Below, piece by piece: positions 17,194 through 24,707 of a DNA stretch of 64,000 bases. The stretch covers positions 62,001-126,000 of the forward strand of contig JBCCEF010000005.1 of assembly GCA_039030395.1 (NCBI GenBank). The letters run 5' to 3'. A program made the translations under genes and the position numbers. The notes beneath the pieces are model-generated. The model made no database searches. It was given only the letters and a program-made list of their open reading frames with translations, and had not been told where the DNA came from. The stretch comes from Acidobacteriota bacterium. GTDB taxonomy: Bacteria > Acidobacteriota > Thermoanaerobaculia > Multivoradales > JBCCEF01. How positions within the stretch are numbered: the first letter of the stretch is position 1; every line of letters begins with the position of its first letter.

Positions 17194-17532
17194 GCTCTTG
17201 GAGGGCTTCGGCGCCGGCGGGATGACCACCGGAAAGGGTGTGACCTCGCCGCCGTCACTCTCCGCCCGGGTGATACGCGAGGTGCCCTTGCGCTCGACTT
17301 CGTCGATGCGGATGACCGCGTGCATCGGAACGTGAAATCGCCGCACGCCGTCGAACTCCGTCTTGAGCTTCTCTTCGGACGGATCCAGCACCACCGAAGA
17401 GCGTTCTCCGAACAGCAACTCCTCGACCTCGACGAACCCGTACAGGCCGCCCTGGGAAACGTGCCGGGCATACACCTCGTAAACGTTGCCCTGGTTGTGG
17501 AAGACCACGCGGTAGATGGATTCGGTTGTCAC
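17191..17532 (-). CDS. DUF1820 family protein
   Basis: This encodes 113 residues from a GTG at 17532. The sequence matches the DUF1820 pattern closely: IYRVVFHNQGNVYEVYARHV, LYGFVEVEELLFGE, VVLDPSEEKLKTEF and MHAVIRIDEVERKG. The family is a small, cytoplasmic protein common in Proteobacteria with no known function. The C-terminal roughly 25 residues are Pro-rich and variable. It lies downstream of the putative anti-sigma-like gene with about 60 bp between, possibly in the same transcript. Its stop codon lies inside repeat copy C. Confidence 0.88.
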   Translation of the reverse strand: MTTESIYRVVFHNQGNVYEVYARHVSQGGLYGFVEVEELLFGERSSVVLDPSEEKLKTEFDGVRRFHVPMHAVIRIDEVERKGTSRITRAESDGGEVTPFPVVIPPAPKPSKS

Positions 17533-17593
17533 GGATCGGCAGACCGGAATTTCGCTGGCAGGAGCCAGGAGAATACCACGTCGGTGACGTCGA

Positions 17594-18523
17594 TCAGGGG
17601 CCGCGCGGCATCCCGAAGCGGAAGGAATGCTCGGTCAGCAGTTCCTCCTCGTTGCCTTTGACGCCGAGGACCCGCAGCTTGTGAAAGCCGGGACGCAGAT
17701 CTTCGGTGGGAAAGGAGACTCCGGTGTTCTGGGGGTTCTCGTCGGGAATCTCGATCTGTGCCACCCTTTGACCGCTCGCATCGACCAGTTCGACTCGATA
17801 GGTCGGGAAGGTCGGCGCATCGGCACTCCAGTACAGAGTGACGTGCCACAACGATTGGCGGGGGAGAGGGAAGTCCCCGATCCCGCGCAGGTTGTCTCCG
17901 ATCAGAATCTCGGGACCGGTATCGGTCAGAGCGATTTCCGTCGTGGGATCGCTCCTCAATTGCAACGAGACCACCCAGGCGCCGAGGGCGACGAGCCCCG
18001 CCAGGGCGGCGGCTAGCGGCAGGCGGGTCCGCCTCCGGGCTCGTGCCAGGAGGCGTTCGCGGTCGGCGTCCGGACCCTCGCGGATCCAGTCCCGGTAGGC
18101 CGTTTCCTCGTCGATGTCGAGCCGTTCGGGGTGCTCCGAGTCCGCACCGTGGAGAACTTCCAGGGCTTGCCCGCGCCTGATGTCGTCGATTTGGCCGACC
18201 CCCTGCCCTTCGCTGAGCTGACGCCGATCCAACCACAGAGGCACGGCGCAGCGCAGCACCAGCGGGGCCTGACCTTCCGTCGGCGGGCAGGGCACGTCGC
18301 GGCTACCGACCTGCCGGCGGTGATCCGCCGGCACCGCCAGGAAGCGATCCGCGTCCACCGGATCTCGCTGGATCAATACGAAGAAACTGTCGACCGAGGC
18401 AAGCGCCCAAATGGCCCCCGGCTTCGGCGACCCCTGTGGATCGGGCAGGGCGCTTCGAGCGGCGAGAGCCGCTGAGCGGCTTTCTTGCGCCAGCCGTTCC
18501 AGCAGAGATGAGTCGTCGGCCAT
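17594..18523 (-). CDS. single-pass membrane protein, possible partner of the upstream HTH regulator
   Basis: This encodes 309 residues and I recognise no family with certainty. About 165 cytoplasmic residues, including an acidic/Arg-rich stretch before the membrane, are followed by one transmembrane helix (about 169-190, LAAALAGLVALGAWVVSLQL). The roughly 120-residue extracytoplasmic part is beta-rich ('SLWHVTLYWSADAPTFPTYRVELVDASG' type blocks, broken here for description). This topology, directly behind a DNA-binding gene, is that of membrane anti-sigma factors or receptors. No zinc-finger HxxxCxxC motif is present. Role as a regulator partner is inference from order and topology. Confidence 0.5.
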   Translation of the reverse strand: MADDSSLLERLAQESRSAALAARSALPDPQGSPKPGAIWALASVDSFFVLIQRDPVDADRFLAVPADHRRQVGSRDVPCPPTEGQAPLVLRCAVPLWLDRRQLSEGQGVGQIDDIRRGQALEVLHGADSEHPERLDIDEETAYRDWIREGPDADRERLLARARRRTRLPLAAALAGLVALGAWVVSLQLRSDPTTEIALTDTGPEILIGDNLRGIGDFPLPRQSLWHVTLYWSADAPTFPTYRVELVDASGQRVAQIEIPDENPQNTGVSFPTEDLRPGFHKLRVLGVKGNEEELLTEHSFRFGMPRGP

Positions 18524-18585
18524 CGTTCTATAGAGCGTCTTTTTTAAGAATCGTCGTTTAACTTTCAGATTTCATAAACTTCTTT

Positions 18586-19623
18586 TTATTCTCTGCACGA
18601 CTCCGCGAAGCGTTGCAGAATCTGGATCAGCCGCTTCACCCGATCCCGGTGTATCCCGAGCATTTCCGCCAGCCTCCGCTGGCTCGGTGGACGTTCCGGG
18701 GAGCCTCTCCAGCCTACCGGGAGGTCCCCTCCTGCCCAGGCACTGTGGATGCGCCAGAGGTCGAGCAGGTCCGCCTTTTGAGCTTCGTCGCCGCCGTCTC
18801 GCGCGATCCATTCTGTTACGCAGTCTACGAAACGTTCAAAGCGATCGTCTGCGAGGGGGTCCGAAAGGGTCCGATCGGTCACCCCTTCGAGAGTGCTTTG
18901 AAGAGCCTTCGAGTCACTGATCATGCGACTCCAGCGCTGCCGAGCGTCCGTTTTCAGGGGTCCGAGCACGTCTCCCAGGGTAAACCTGTCGACCGGCAGT
19001 TCCGCGAGGCGGCGACAGAGGAAATTCACCGCTGCGGTCTTGCGCTGACCGCGGCCGACGACGAAAGCGGTCAACAGTTCGTCGTTCCAGGTAGCGACTT
19101 CGGAGGCCAGCGAGAATCCCGGGGAGGGAACTCCCGGCCGTTGCGGAATCAGCAGCGTGTCGGCGCTGACCCGGGTTGTCGCTTTGGGGGTCTCGAGGGC
19201 ACCGCTGTCCAGGCATTCTCTGACGGCGCCGCGCAGAATGTCGAATAAGCGGTAGCCGATCGGATCGTGTTTCCGCTGAAGTTCGAAGAGAAAATGGCCG
19301 ATATTCTTGTGGACCAGTCCCGAAAGATCCGGCTTGACCTGGAGTTGCCTCTGTAGTGCCTCCATGCGGTGGACGAAGATATAGCTAAAGGCCTTGGCTG
19401 CGAGCTCCTTCACCGCCTGCCGGTTCCAGGTCGGATGCCCGACGATGCCGAGGTAGGACGGTCGGGCCTGGGTCAGTCCTCGGCGTCGCAGTGCGCTCCA
19501 CAGGGCAGTGCGCAGTGCCACCATCGCCCCATGCACTTCGGTCGCGGAAGGGGCACGCTCGTTACAGATCTCAACGTAGCGAGTAAAGGGGCCGCCTCGA
19601 CCCTGGAATCGCTTTTCAGTCAT
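18586..19623 (-). CDS. putative sigma-like or HTH transcription regulator, unrecognised family
   Basis: This encodes 345 residues. The C-terminus holds a convincing helix-turn-helix: SQRRLAEMLGIHRDRVKRLI (about 318-337). The N-terminal region around 72-135 (KAFSYIFVHRMEALQRQL, GLVHKNIGHFLFELQRKHD, GYRLFDILRGAV) is helical and looks loosely like sigma-70 region 2, but I cannot confirm it. The middle resembles nothing I know. The ATG at 19623 has no ribosome site, so the true start may lie elsewhere. The gene is bracketed by the most AT-rich DNA in the window and followed 62 bp later by a single-pass membrane protein, a layout typical of an ECF-like regulator and its anti-sigma partner. Confidence 0.45.
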   Translation of the reverse strand: MTEKRFQGRGGPFTRYVEICNERAPSATEVHGAMVALRTALWSALRRRGLTQARPSYLGIVGHPTWNRQAVKELAAKAFSYIFVHRMEALQRQLQVKPDLSGLVHKNIGHFLFELQRKHDPIGYRLFDILRGAVRECLDSGALETPKATTRVSADTLLIPQRPGVPSPGFSLASEVATWNDELLTAFVVGRGQRKTAAVNFLCRRLAELPVDRFTLGDVLGPLKTDARQRWSRMISDSKALQSTLEGVTDRTLSDPLADDRFERFVDCVTEWIARDGGDEAQKADLLDLWRIHSAWAGGDLPVGWRGSPERPPSQRRLAEMLGIHRDRVKRLIQILQRFAESCRE

Positions 19624-19677
19624 CTAGCAGCCCATGGCACTCCGGGGGAGCACCTGAGAGCGTTCGAAGATTCTAGT

Positions 19678-19768
19678 GTTTCGCAATATGGATATATTAG
19701 ACCACAAGTTCCCCTGGGCCTATCGATCACTTTATTTTATTTAATTATAATAAATATTATCATATAAA
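19678..19768. promoter_or_regulatory. very AT-rich island upstream of the HTH gene
   Basis: Within a genome of high GC, positions 19731-19768 contain 37 A/T and a single C, and the preceding 50 bases are also AT-rich (AATATGGATATATTAG). The 284-bp gap between the HTH gene (minus) and the pterin SDR gene (plus) is a divergent promoter region. Several TATAAT-like words occur on both strands, so no single promoter can be picked. It may be an easily melted promoter, a binding site for a nucleoid protein, or recently acquired DNA. Confidence 0.5.
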
Positions 19769-19907
19769 CACAGATTGACTGCTCCGACCGGATGGTTGCA
19801 GGTGTCCCCTCAGTCCTATGAGGGAGAGAATCGGGCAAAAAGAGGATACAGCGGTTGTTTGACTCGCTAGGCCCTGCCGTGGATCATGGGTCCCCAAGGG
19901 GGATGCG

Positions 19908-20675
19908 ATGGATTTGACGGACAAGACTGCGCTGGTGACCGGAGCCGCCCACCGCTTGGGCAAGGTCTTCGCGTTGGCGCTGGCGCGCCGCGGAGCGAAT
20001 ATCGCCGTGCACTACGGTGGTTCCCGCGATGCCGCCCGCCGTACCGTGGAAGAGATCGCGGCGTTGGGGGTGCGGGTAGAGCCCTTTCAGGCGGATCTGG
20101 CCGAGCGGGAGGCGCCGCGGGAGCTGATCGATGCGGTGGTCGGGCGCTTCGGGCGCCTCGACGTGCTGGTCAACAGCGCGGCGAGCTTCGAGAGTGCTCC
20201 TTTCGCGGAAATCACCCCGGATGCCTGGGAGCGGGTGATGGCGGTCAATTTGCGGGCGCCGTTCTTTCTCACCCAAGCGGCGGTTGCGCGGATGGCCGAA
20301 GTGGATCGGCCGGCGGACCAGCCGGCGGCGGTGATCAATGTCTCCGACCTGAGCGGCGTTGCGGCCTGGCGCGAGTATGCTCACCATGGGGTGAGCAAGG
20401 CCGGCTTGGTGCACTGGACCCGACTGGCGGCCCGCGAGTTGGCGCCGGCGGTGCGGGTGAACGCGCTGATTCCGGGCCTGATCTTGCCGCCGCCGGGGAT
20501 GGACGAGGAGAGCGATGCCTGGGAAGCGATGGCACACGGGGTGCCTCTCCAGCGCTCCGGGGATCCGCGGCGGCTCGGTGAGGCGGTGGTCTTCTTGGTG
20601 GAAAACGACTTCGTCACCGGCCATGTGCTTCCCGTCGACGGCGGCGAGCTGTTGGCGGGTCCGGTGAATCATTGA
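19908..20675 (+). CDS. pteridine-reductase-like SDR (FolM/PTR1 type)
   Basis: This encodes 255 residues. The cofactor loop TGAAHRLG (11-18) has the TGxxxRxG form that marks pteridine reductases such as PTR1 and FolM, rather than the GxxxGxG form of ordinary SDRs. It is followed by folB and folK, so reduction of a dihydropterin or dihydrofolate is likely. Oddity: the catalytic YxxxK motif reads H160-G-V-S-K164, so the usual Tyr is replaced by His; Ser146 (NVSDLSG) is present. A nearby Tyr157 could substitute. It is the first gene of the pterin operon, behind the AT-rich island. Confidence 0.82.
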   Translation: MDLTDKTALVTGAAHRLGKVFALALARRGANIAVHYGGSRDAARRTVEEIAALGVRVEPFQADLAEREAPRELIDAVVGRFGRLDVLVNSAASFESAPFAEITPDAWERVMAVNLRAPFFLTQAAVARMAEVDRPADQPAAVINVSDLSGVAAWREYAHHGVSKAGLVHWTRLAARELAPAVRVNALIPGLILPPPGMDEESDAWEAMAHGVPLQRSGDPRRLGEAVVFLVENDFVTGHVLPVDGGELLAGPVNH

Positions 20676-20714
20676 CCGTTCCGTCGATCACCAACCGACG
20701 GTGAGGGGGATGGC

Positions 20715-21086
20715 GTGGCGCAAGACAAGATTTTCATCAACGACCTGCTGGTGCGCGGGATCCTCGGTCTCAACGATTGGGAACGGGTCAAAAAGCAGGA
20801 CATTCTGATCAACCTCGAGCTGACCTTCGACACCCGCCGTGCCGGCCGCGACGACGATGTCGCGCACACCCTCAACTACCGCACCCTCGCCAAGGCGGTG
20901 ATTGCCTATGTCGAGGATTCTTCGCATCTGCTGGTCGAGACCCTGGTGGCGGAGGTGGCCCGCATCTGCGTGGTGGACCACGGCGCCGAAGCGGCCCGGG
21001 TGAGGATCGAGAAACCCGGTGCTCTGCGCTTTGCGCGCTCCGTGGGGGTGGAGATCGAGCGCCATCGGGAAGACTTCGGATCGTGA
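20715..21086 (+). CDS. folB: dihydroneopterin aldolase
   Basis: This encodes 123 residues from a GTG at 20715, preceded by GAGGGGGA. Family features are INDLLVRGILGLNDWER (with the substrate-binding Glu), DDVAHTLNYRTLAKAV (Tyr), and the C-terminal RIEKPGALRFARSVGVEIER (catalytic Lys). The enzyme converts 7,8-dihydroneopterin to 6-hydroxymethyl-dihydropterin in folate synthesis and works as a homo-octamer in the cytoplasm. It sits between the pteridine-reductase-like SDR and folK; only 4 bp separate it from the next start. Confidence 0.95.
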   Translation: MAQDKIFINDLLVRGILGLNDWERVKKQDILINLELTFDTRRAGRDDDVAHTLNYRTLAKAVIAYVEDSSHLLVETLVAEVARICVVDHGAEAARVRIEKPGALRFARSVGVEIERHREDFGS

Positions 21087-21090
21087 GTCC

Positions 21091-21624
21091 TTGACCGGCG
21101 GCGGAGCCCGCGAAAAGACCGTACTCTCGGCGGGCGGCGAGAAGGTCTTGGTCGCCCTCGGCTCGAACATCGAGCCGGAGCGCTACCTGCCGACGACGAT
21201 CTTGCGGCTGCGGCAACGATTCCCGGATCTTGCGGTTTCGCCGGTGTACTCCTCCCAACCGGTTGGGACGTCCGGCCCCGAGTTTCACAATGCGGCCGTC
21301 TGTTTCCGTACTCGGCTCTCTCCGGAAAAACTGAAGTTCGATGTGCTTCGGCCTCTCGAAGCCGATTTCGGCCGGGTGCGCTGTGACGATCGCAACGCTC
21401 CGCGGACGATCGATCTGGATATCGCGTTCTTCGGGGACCGGGTGATCGACGATCGATCCAAGCGTCTGCGAATTCCGGATCCGGAGGTCCTGCGCTATGC
21501 CCACCTGGCCGTTCCCTTGGCGGATCTCGAGCCATGTTTGCGCCATCCGGTGGACGGCCGTGCCTTGGCGGAGATCGCGGAGCCTTTTCGCCGTGCCGGT
21601 GGATTGGTTCTCGTCAGCGGATAG
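21091..21624 (+). CDS. folK: 6-hydroxymethyl-dihydropterin pyrophosphokinase (HPPK)
   Basis: This encodes about 177 residues if translation begins at the TTG at 21091, just after the folB stop. An open frame extends upstream inside folB, but the HPPK fold starts at VLVALGSNIEPERYL, so the longer version is unlikely. Diagnostic blocks are PVYSSQPVG, GPEFHNAAVCF, DRNAPRTIDLDI (metal-binding Asp pair) and IPDPEVLRYAHLAVPLADL. The enzyme transfers pyrophosphate from ATP to the folB product. It is the last gene of the operon and is followed by a 498-bp gap filled by two palindromic elements. Confidence 0.95.
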   Translation: MTGGGAREKTVLSAGGEKVLVALGSNIEPERYLPTTILRLRQRFPDLAVSPVYSSQPVGTSGPEFHNAAVCFRTRLSPEKLKFDVLRPLEADFGRVRCDDRNAPRTIDLDIAFFGDRVIDDRSKRLRIPDPEVLRYAHLAVPLADLEPCLRHPVDGRALAEIAEPFRRAGGLVLVSG

Positions 21625-21633
21625 TTGATGGCC

Positions 21634-21788
21634 GGGTGGTCGAGGGCGGGCCGTCCGGGACCGCGTGGGGCTGCTTGAACTTTGATGGATCTGCCCTGCG
21701 CTCCGCGAGCGCAGACCGATGTTGGACTCCCTCTGCCGGTGCGTGCGCTCGCGGAGAGCTCCCGGTCGACCCGCCCTCGACCACCCTC
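21634..21788 (-). repeat. nested palindromic element E1
   Basis: Perfect 17-bp outer arms GGGTGGTCGAGGGCGGG (21634-21650) and its complement (21772-21788) close a 155-bp unit. The stem continues as CCGGGA/TCCCGG after a small internal loop. Inside is a strong hairpin, CTGCGCTCCGCGAGCGCAG (21696-21714). Read on the minus strand, its interior is homologous to element E2: shared words include CCGGGAGCTC, TGCGCTCGCGG, GCGCAG and AGCCCC-CGCGGTCC. Confidence 0.8.
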
Positions 21789-21943
21789 CAGTTCCCCCAT
21801 TCCCAAATAGAGTTCGGATTCTCGGTATTTGGACCCGTGTGGTCCCAGGTACTCGTTCGGTCCGTTTTTCAGTCCGTCAGGCTTGTTGGGTGCGAGTGGG
21901 CCTCAGAAGTTGATGCCGATTTTTCGGTAGGGGATGGCACAAC

Positions 21944-22099
21944 GCGGAGCGGGGGGAAGGCCACCCGGGAGCTCGACGCGAGCGTTCAGTACAACTAGTG
22001 GAGGGCAACTGGGTTTGCGCTCGCGGCGCGCAGCGCGGGGCCTGGCCGCCAAAATCGTAAAGCCCCGCGCGGTCCTGGGTGGCCTTCCCCCCGCTTCGC
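21944..22099 (+). repeat. nested palindromic element E2
   Basis: Its 23-nt outer arms (21944-21966 and 22077-22099) are complementary at 22 of 23 positions. An inner stem pairs GCGCGGGGC (22033-22041) with GCCCCGCGC (22062-22070). Interior words match the reverse complement of E1, but the outer-arm sequence is different, so pairing was kept while sequence changed. It ends 24 bp before the stop of the convergent gene. Confidence 0.8.
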
Positions 22100-22122
22100 C
22101 GCTTCTCAACGAAGAAGAAGAT

Positions 22123-24696
22123 TCACTTGAGGCCGCGCCGGTACTCTCGAAGTGCTTTCCAGAGGTCTCCGACAGTCGCCGGAGCGTGGCCGCAGTCTCG
22201 GTTGGCCGCTCCGATTTCGAACGCCAGGCGCCACTGTTGGCGGAGGATTTTCCAGCCTTGGAAAACGGAGTACCGGGGGTCGTAGATGTTGGTCGCTTCG
22301 GAGGTTACGCCGTTCAGTTCGATGACCCGCAAGGGGCCGCCGGCGGCAAAGGCTTCGAAGCTCTCCGCCCGCAAGTCGTAGCGGCCGAAATGAAAGCCTT
22401 CGAAGGTTCGGCTGATGCGGTCGATCTCTCGCTCGAGGGCGGCTGTCTTGAGGCGCTCGCCGTCGAGGAAGATGGCGCCGCGGCAGTGGGTGCCCAGTTC
22501 GACCAGCGGGTTCCGCTCGCCGGCTGCTGGGATGCGGTCCAGCTCGGCGCGGTGCAATTCCAGGTAGTGATCGGCCATGGCGACGGCTCGTGGGTCCGCC
22601 AGGATCAGGCGCTCCAAAGTCGCATGGCCGTCACCGGTGACCGCCGGCATGCGCTTCTCGGTGATGGCGAAGAGGAAGCCCTCGGGCTCGTCCGGTCGTC
22701 GCACGTAGAACGCGCCGATCTCCTCGCCCGGCACATATTCCTGCACCACTAGGTCGCCGGTGGCTTCGGTGAGGTAGACGCGCAGTTCCTCTGCTGATCG
22801 CACCACGGCGACGCCGGCGCCGCGCTGGCCGGCGTCCGGCTTGAGGACCACCGGCAGGCGGAGGTCGTGGTCCTCCAGGAAAGCCCGCACCGCCCGTTCC
22901 CGTTCGGCGAAGGGAAGGGCCGCGGGCAGCCGGCGCCAGGCGGGCAGGGCGTCGCCGGCGCCGGCCAGCCCCGCGAGGATCTGAGCCTTCGACTCGCCGA
23001 TGAAGCCACCGGTGGGGATGGCGGGGTTGGCGGCGGTGAAGACGGCCAGGCCGCGGTGCTTGATTCCCAACCACAGGACGTAGAGGACGATCGGCGGATA
23101 GAACAGCCAGGGTGGCCAGAACTCCCAGCGAGTCCAGCGGCGCCAGGCGCCGAGCAGCCGGCGCCGTCCGGACCAGGTGGCGATCGGCAGCAGCAGCTTG
23201 CGCAGGAGGATCATACCGGCCAAAAGGAGGAGAAGCGCCGGCCAGATACCGCGGCCGATGCGCTCCAGGGCGGCCTGGCCGACGGTGGCCGAGAGGGCGA
23301 TCAGCAGGGGAGTCCAGATCGCCACCGCCAGGAAGAAGTAACCGGCGAAGAACCAGAACCGGGTGCGCAGGGCACCGGCGGCGAAATAGGTGGGGAGCCG
23401 GGCGCCGGGGAGGAAGCGGCTCAAGAAGATCACCGCTGCTCCCCGCCGCTCGAACCAGGCGGAGCTGCGCTCGACATCCCGCTCGGAGATCCACCAGCGG
23501 AGCGGCGGTAGGGCCAGGGCCGGCCGGCCGAGGAAGCGCCCCGCCGCGAACAGCAGAAGGTCGCCGATGTAGATGCCGGTGAAGCAGGCCAGCGCCGCCG
23601 GCAGAAAGCCCAGCCGCCCGTCCGCCACCAGCAGGCCGGCGCCGAGGGTGGTGAGGTCTTCGCTGACCAGAGTGGCGAGGGCGAGGAGGAGCATGATCAC
23701 CAGGCGGGTGAGGCCGGTCCACGGCGGGATCTCGCGGGGATCGAAGGGCTCGTTGGCGCGCGCCCGGCGCACGGGCGAAGCGTCGTCGTCGGTGGCGGCG
23801 GTGCCGGCATCCACCCGGCCGAGAAATTCGCCGATGCGGGGCGCCACGTCCGGCCGACCGGTGAAGACGAAGAAGTGGCTGGCGTCGAGCATTTCCATTT
23901 CGCTGTGGGGTACCAGGCGATGGTGCTCGGTGGCGACTTCCGGCCGCACCAGCGGATCGCGTCGCCCGTGGACGATCAGGGTGGGAACGGTCAGGGTCTT
24001 GAGGGCCGCCCGCAGGGGGCGCTGGTCTGTGTCGTAGAAGTTGCGGGCGTATTCGTAGCCGAGGGGGAAGCGGTCGAGCAGGCCGAAGTGGGGTAGCAGG
24101 TGACGGGCCGCCTGAATCGCCACCACCTGCAGGCCGTGGACCGCGTGGTTGAGGTGATAGTCGCCGAGCAACTCCAGCTCCTGTACCCCGATCGCTCCCA
24201 TCAGAGTGATCGAGGCCACCCGCTCCGGAGCGCTGCGCCAGATTTCGAGGGCGCTGCCGCCGCCCATGCTGAAACCCACCAGGTGGACCTTCTCCAAGGC
24301 CAGGTGATCGAGGAGGCCGAGCACCGCCTCGCCTTGGGTGACGATCGAGTAGTCCGCCAGTTTCTTCTCGGAATCTCCGAACCCCGGCAGGTCCGGGGCG
24401 ACCACCCGCCGGTCGGCCGCCAAGGTGGGGCCGAGAAGGTCGAAGTCGTGGTGGCTGCCGGGGCTACCGTGGAGCAGGACCAGCGGCAGGGAATCCGATC
24501 CGTCCCCGGCGGAAGGCGTGGAGCTCGCTTCCCATTCCCGCCAGGCGATCTCCACCACTTCGCCGGCCGCCGCCACCGGTACCCGCGGCAGAGTGGGGGG
24601 CGGAGCTTCGACCGCCGCTCGCCAGCGCACGACGCTGGAGGCGGCCACCAGGATCAGGTAGGTGGCGAGGACGAGCCACCGGCGGCGGAGCCGCAT
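22123..24696 (-). CDS. alpha/beta-hydrolase - DedA/VTT membrane - ATP-grasp fusion protein
   Basis: This encodes 857 residues with three full domains. An N-terminal membrane anchor (7-20) leads to an alpha/beta-hydrolase (about 45-295) with HGSPG (76-80), nucleophile Ser143 in GFSMGG, likely Asp247 and His274. A DedA/VTT-type membrane domain (about 330-510) has the family segment FLSRFLPGARLPTYFAAG (424-441). After another membrane stretch (530-550) comes an ATP-grasp domain (about 600-830): VVLKPDAGQRGAG (Lys619), VQEYVPGEEIG and VIELNGVTSE (metal-binding ELN, 793-795). DedA proteins handle undecaprenyl-phosphate or other lipids and ATP-grasp enzymes join carboxylates to amines or other groups, so a lipid-linked ligase/hydrolase is plausible but unproven. 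I see no frame break. Confidence 0.85.
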   Translation of the reverse strand: MRLRRRWLVLATYLILVAASSVVRWRAAVEAPPPTLPRVPVAAAGEVVEIAWREWEASSTPSAGDGSDSLPLVLLHGSPGSHHDFDLLGPTLAADRRVVAPDLPGFGDSEKKLADYSIVTQGEAVLGLLDHLALEKVHLVGFSMGGGSALEIWRSAPERVASITLMGAIGVQELELLGDYHLNHAVHGLQVVAIQAARHLLPHFGLLDRFPLGYEYARNFYDTDQRPLRAALKTLTVPTLIVHGRRDPLVRPEVATEHHRLVPHSEMEMLDASHFFVFTGRPDVAPRIGEFLGRVDAGTAATDDDASPVRRARANEPFDPREIPPWTGLTRLVIMLLLALATLVSEDLTTLGAGLLVADGRLGFLPAALACFTGIYIGDLLLFAAGRFLGRPALALPPLRWWISERDVERSSAWFERRGAAVIFLSRFLPGARLPTYFAAGALRTRFWFFAGYFFLAVAIWTPLLIALSATVGQAALERIGRGIWPALLLLLAGMILLRKLLLPIATWSGRRRLLGAWRRWTRWEFWPPWLFYPPIVLYVLWLGIKHRGLAVFTAANPAIPTGGFIGESKAQILAGLAGAGDALPAWRRLPAALPFAERERAVRAFLEDHDLRLPVVLKPDAGQRGAGVAVVRSAEELRVYLTEATGDLVVQEYVPGEEIGAFYVRRPDEPEGFLFAITEKRMPAVTGDGHATLERLILADPRAVAMADHYLELHRAELDRIPAAGERNPLVELGTHCRGAIFLDGERLKTAALEREIDRISRTFEGFHFGRYDLRAESFEAFAAGGPLRVIELNGVTSEATNIYDPRYSVFQGWKILRQQWRLAFEIGAANRDCGHAPATVGDLWKALREYRRGLK

Positions 24697-24707
24697 GGAG
24701 GTCTCGC

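Larger units (their letters stand above)
21625..22122. other. 498-bp gap with two inverted homologous palindromic elements
   Basis: No gene is visible between the convergent folK and hydrolase/DedA/ATP-grasp genes. The space is occupied by two roughly 155-bp nested palindromes (21634-21788 and 21944-22099) in opposite orientation, separated by about 155 bp with no recognised content. There is no U-tract terminator. Confidence 0.75.
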
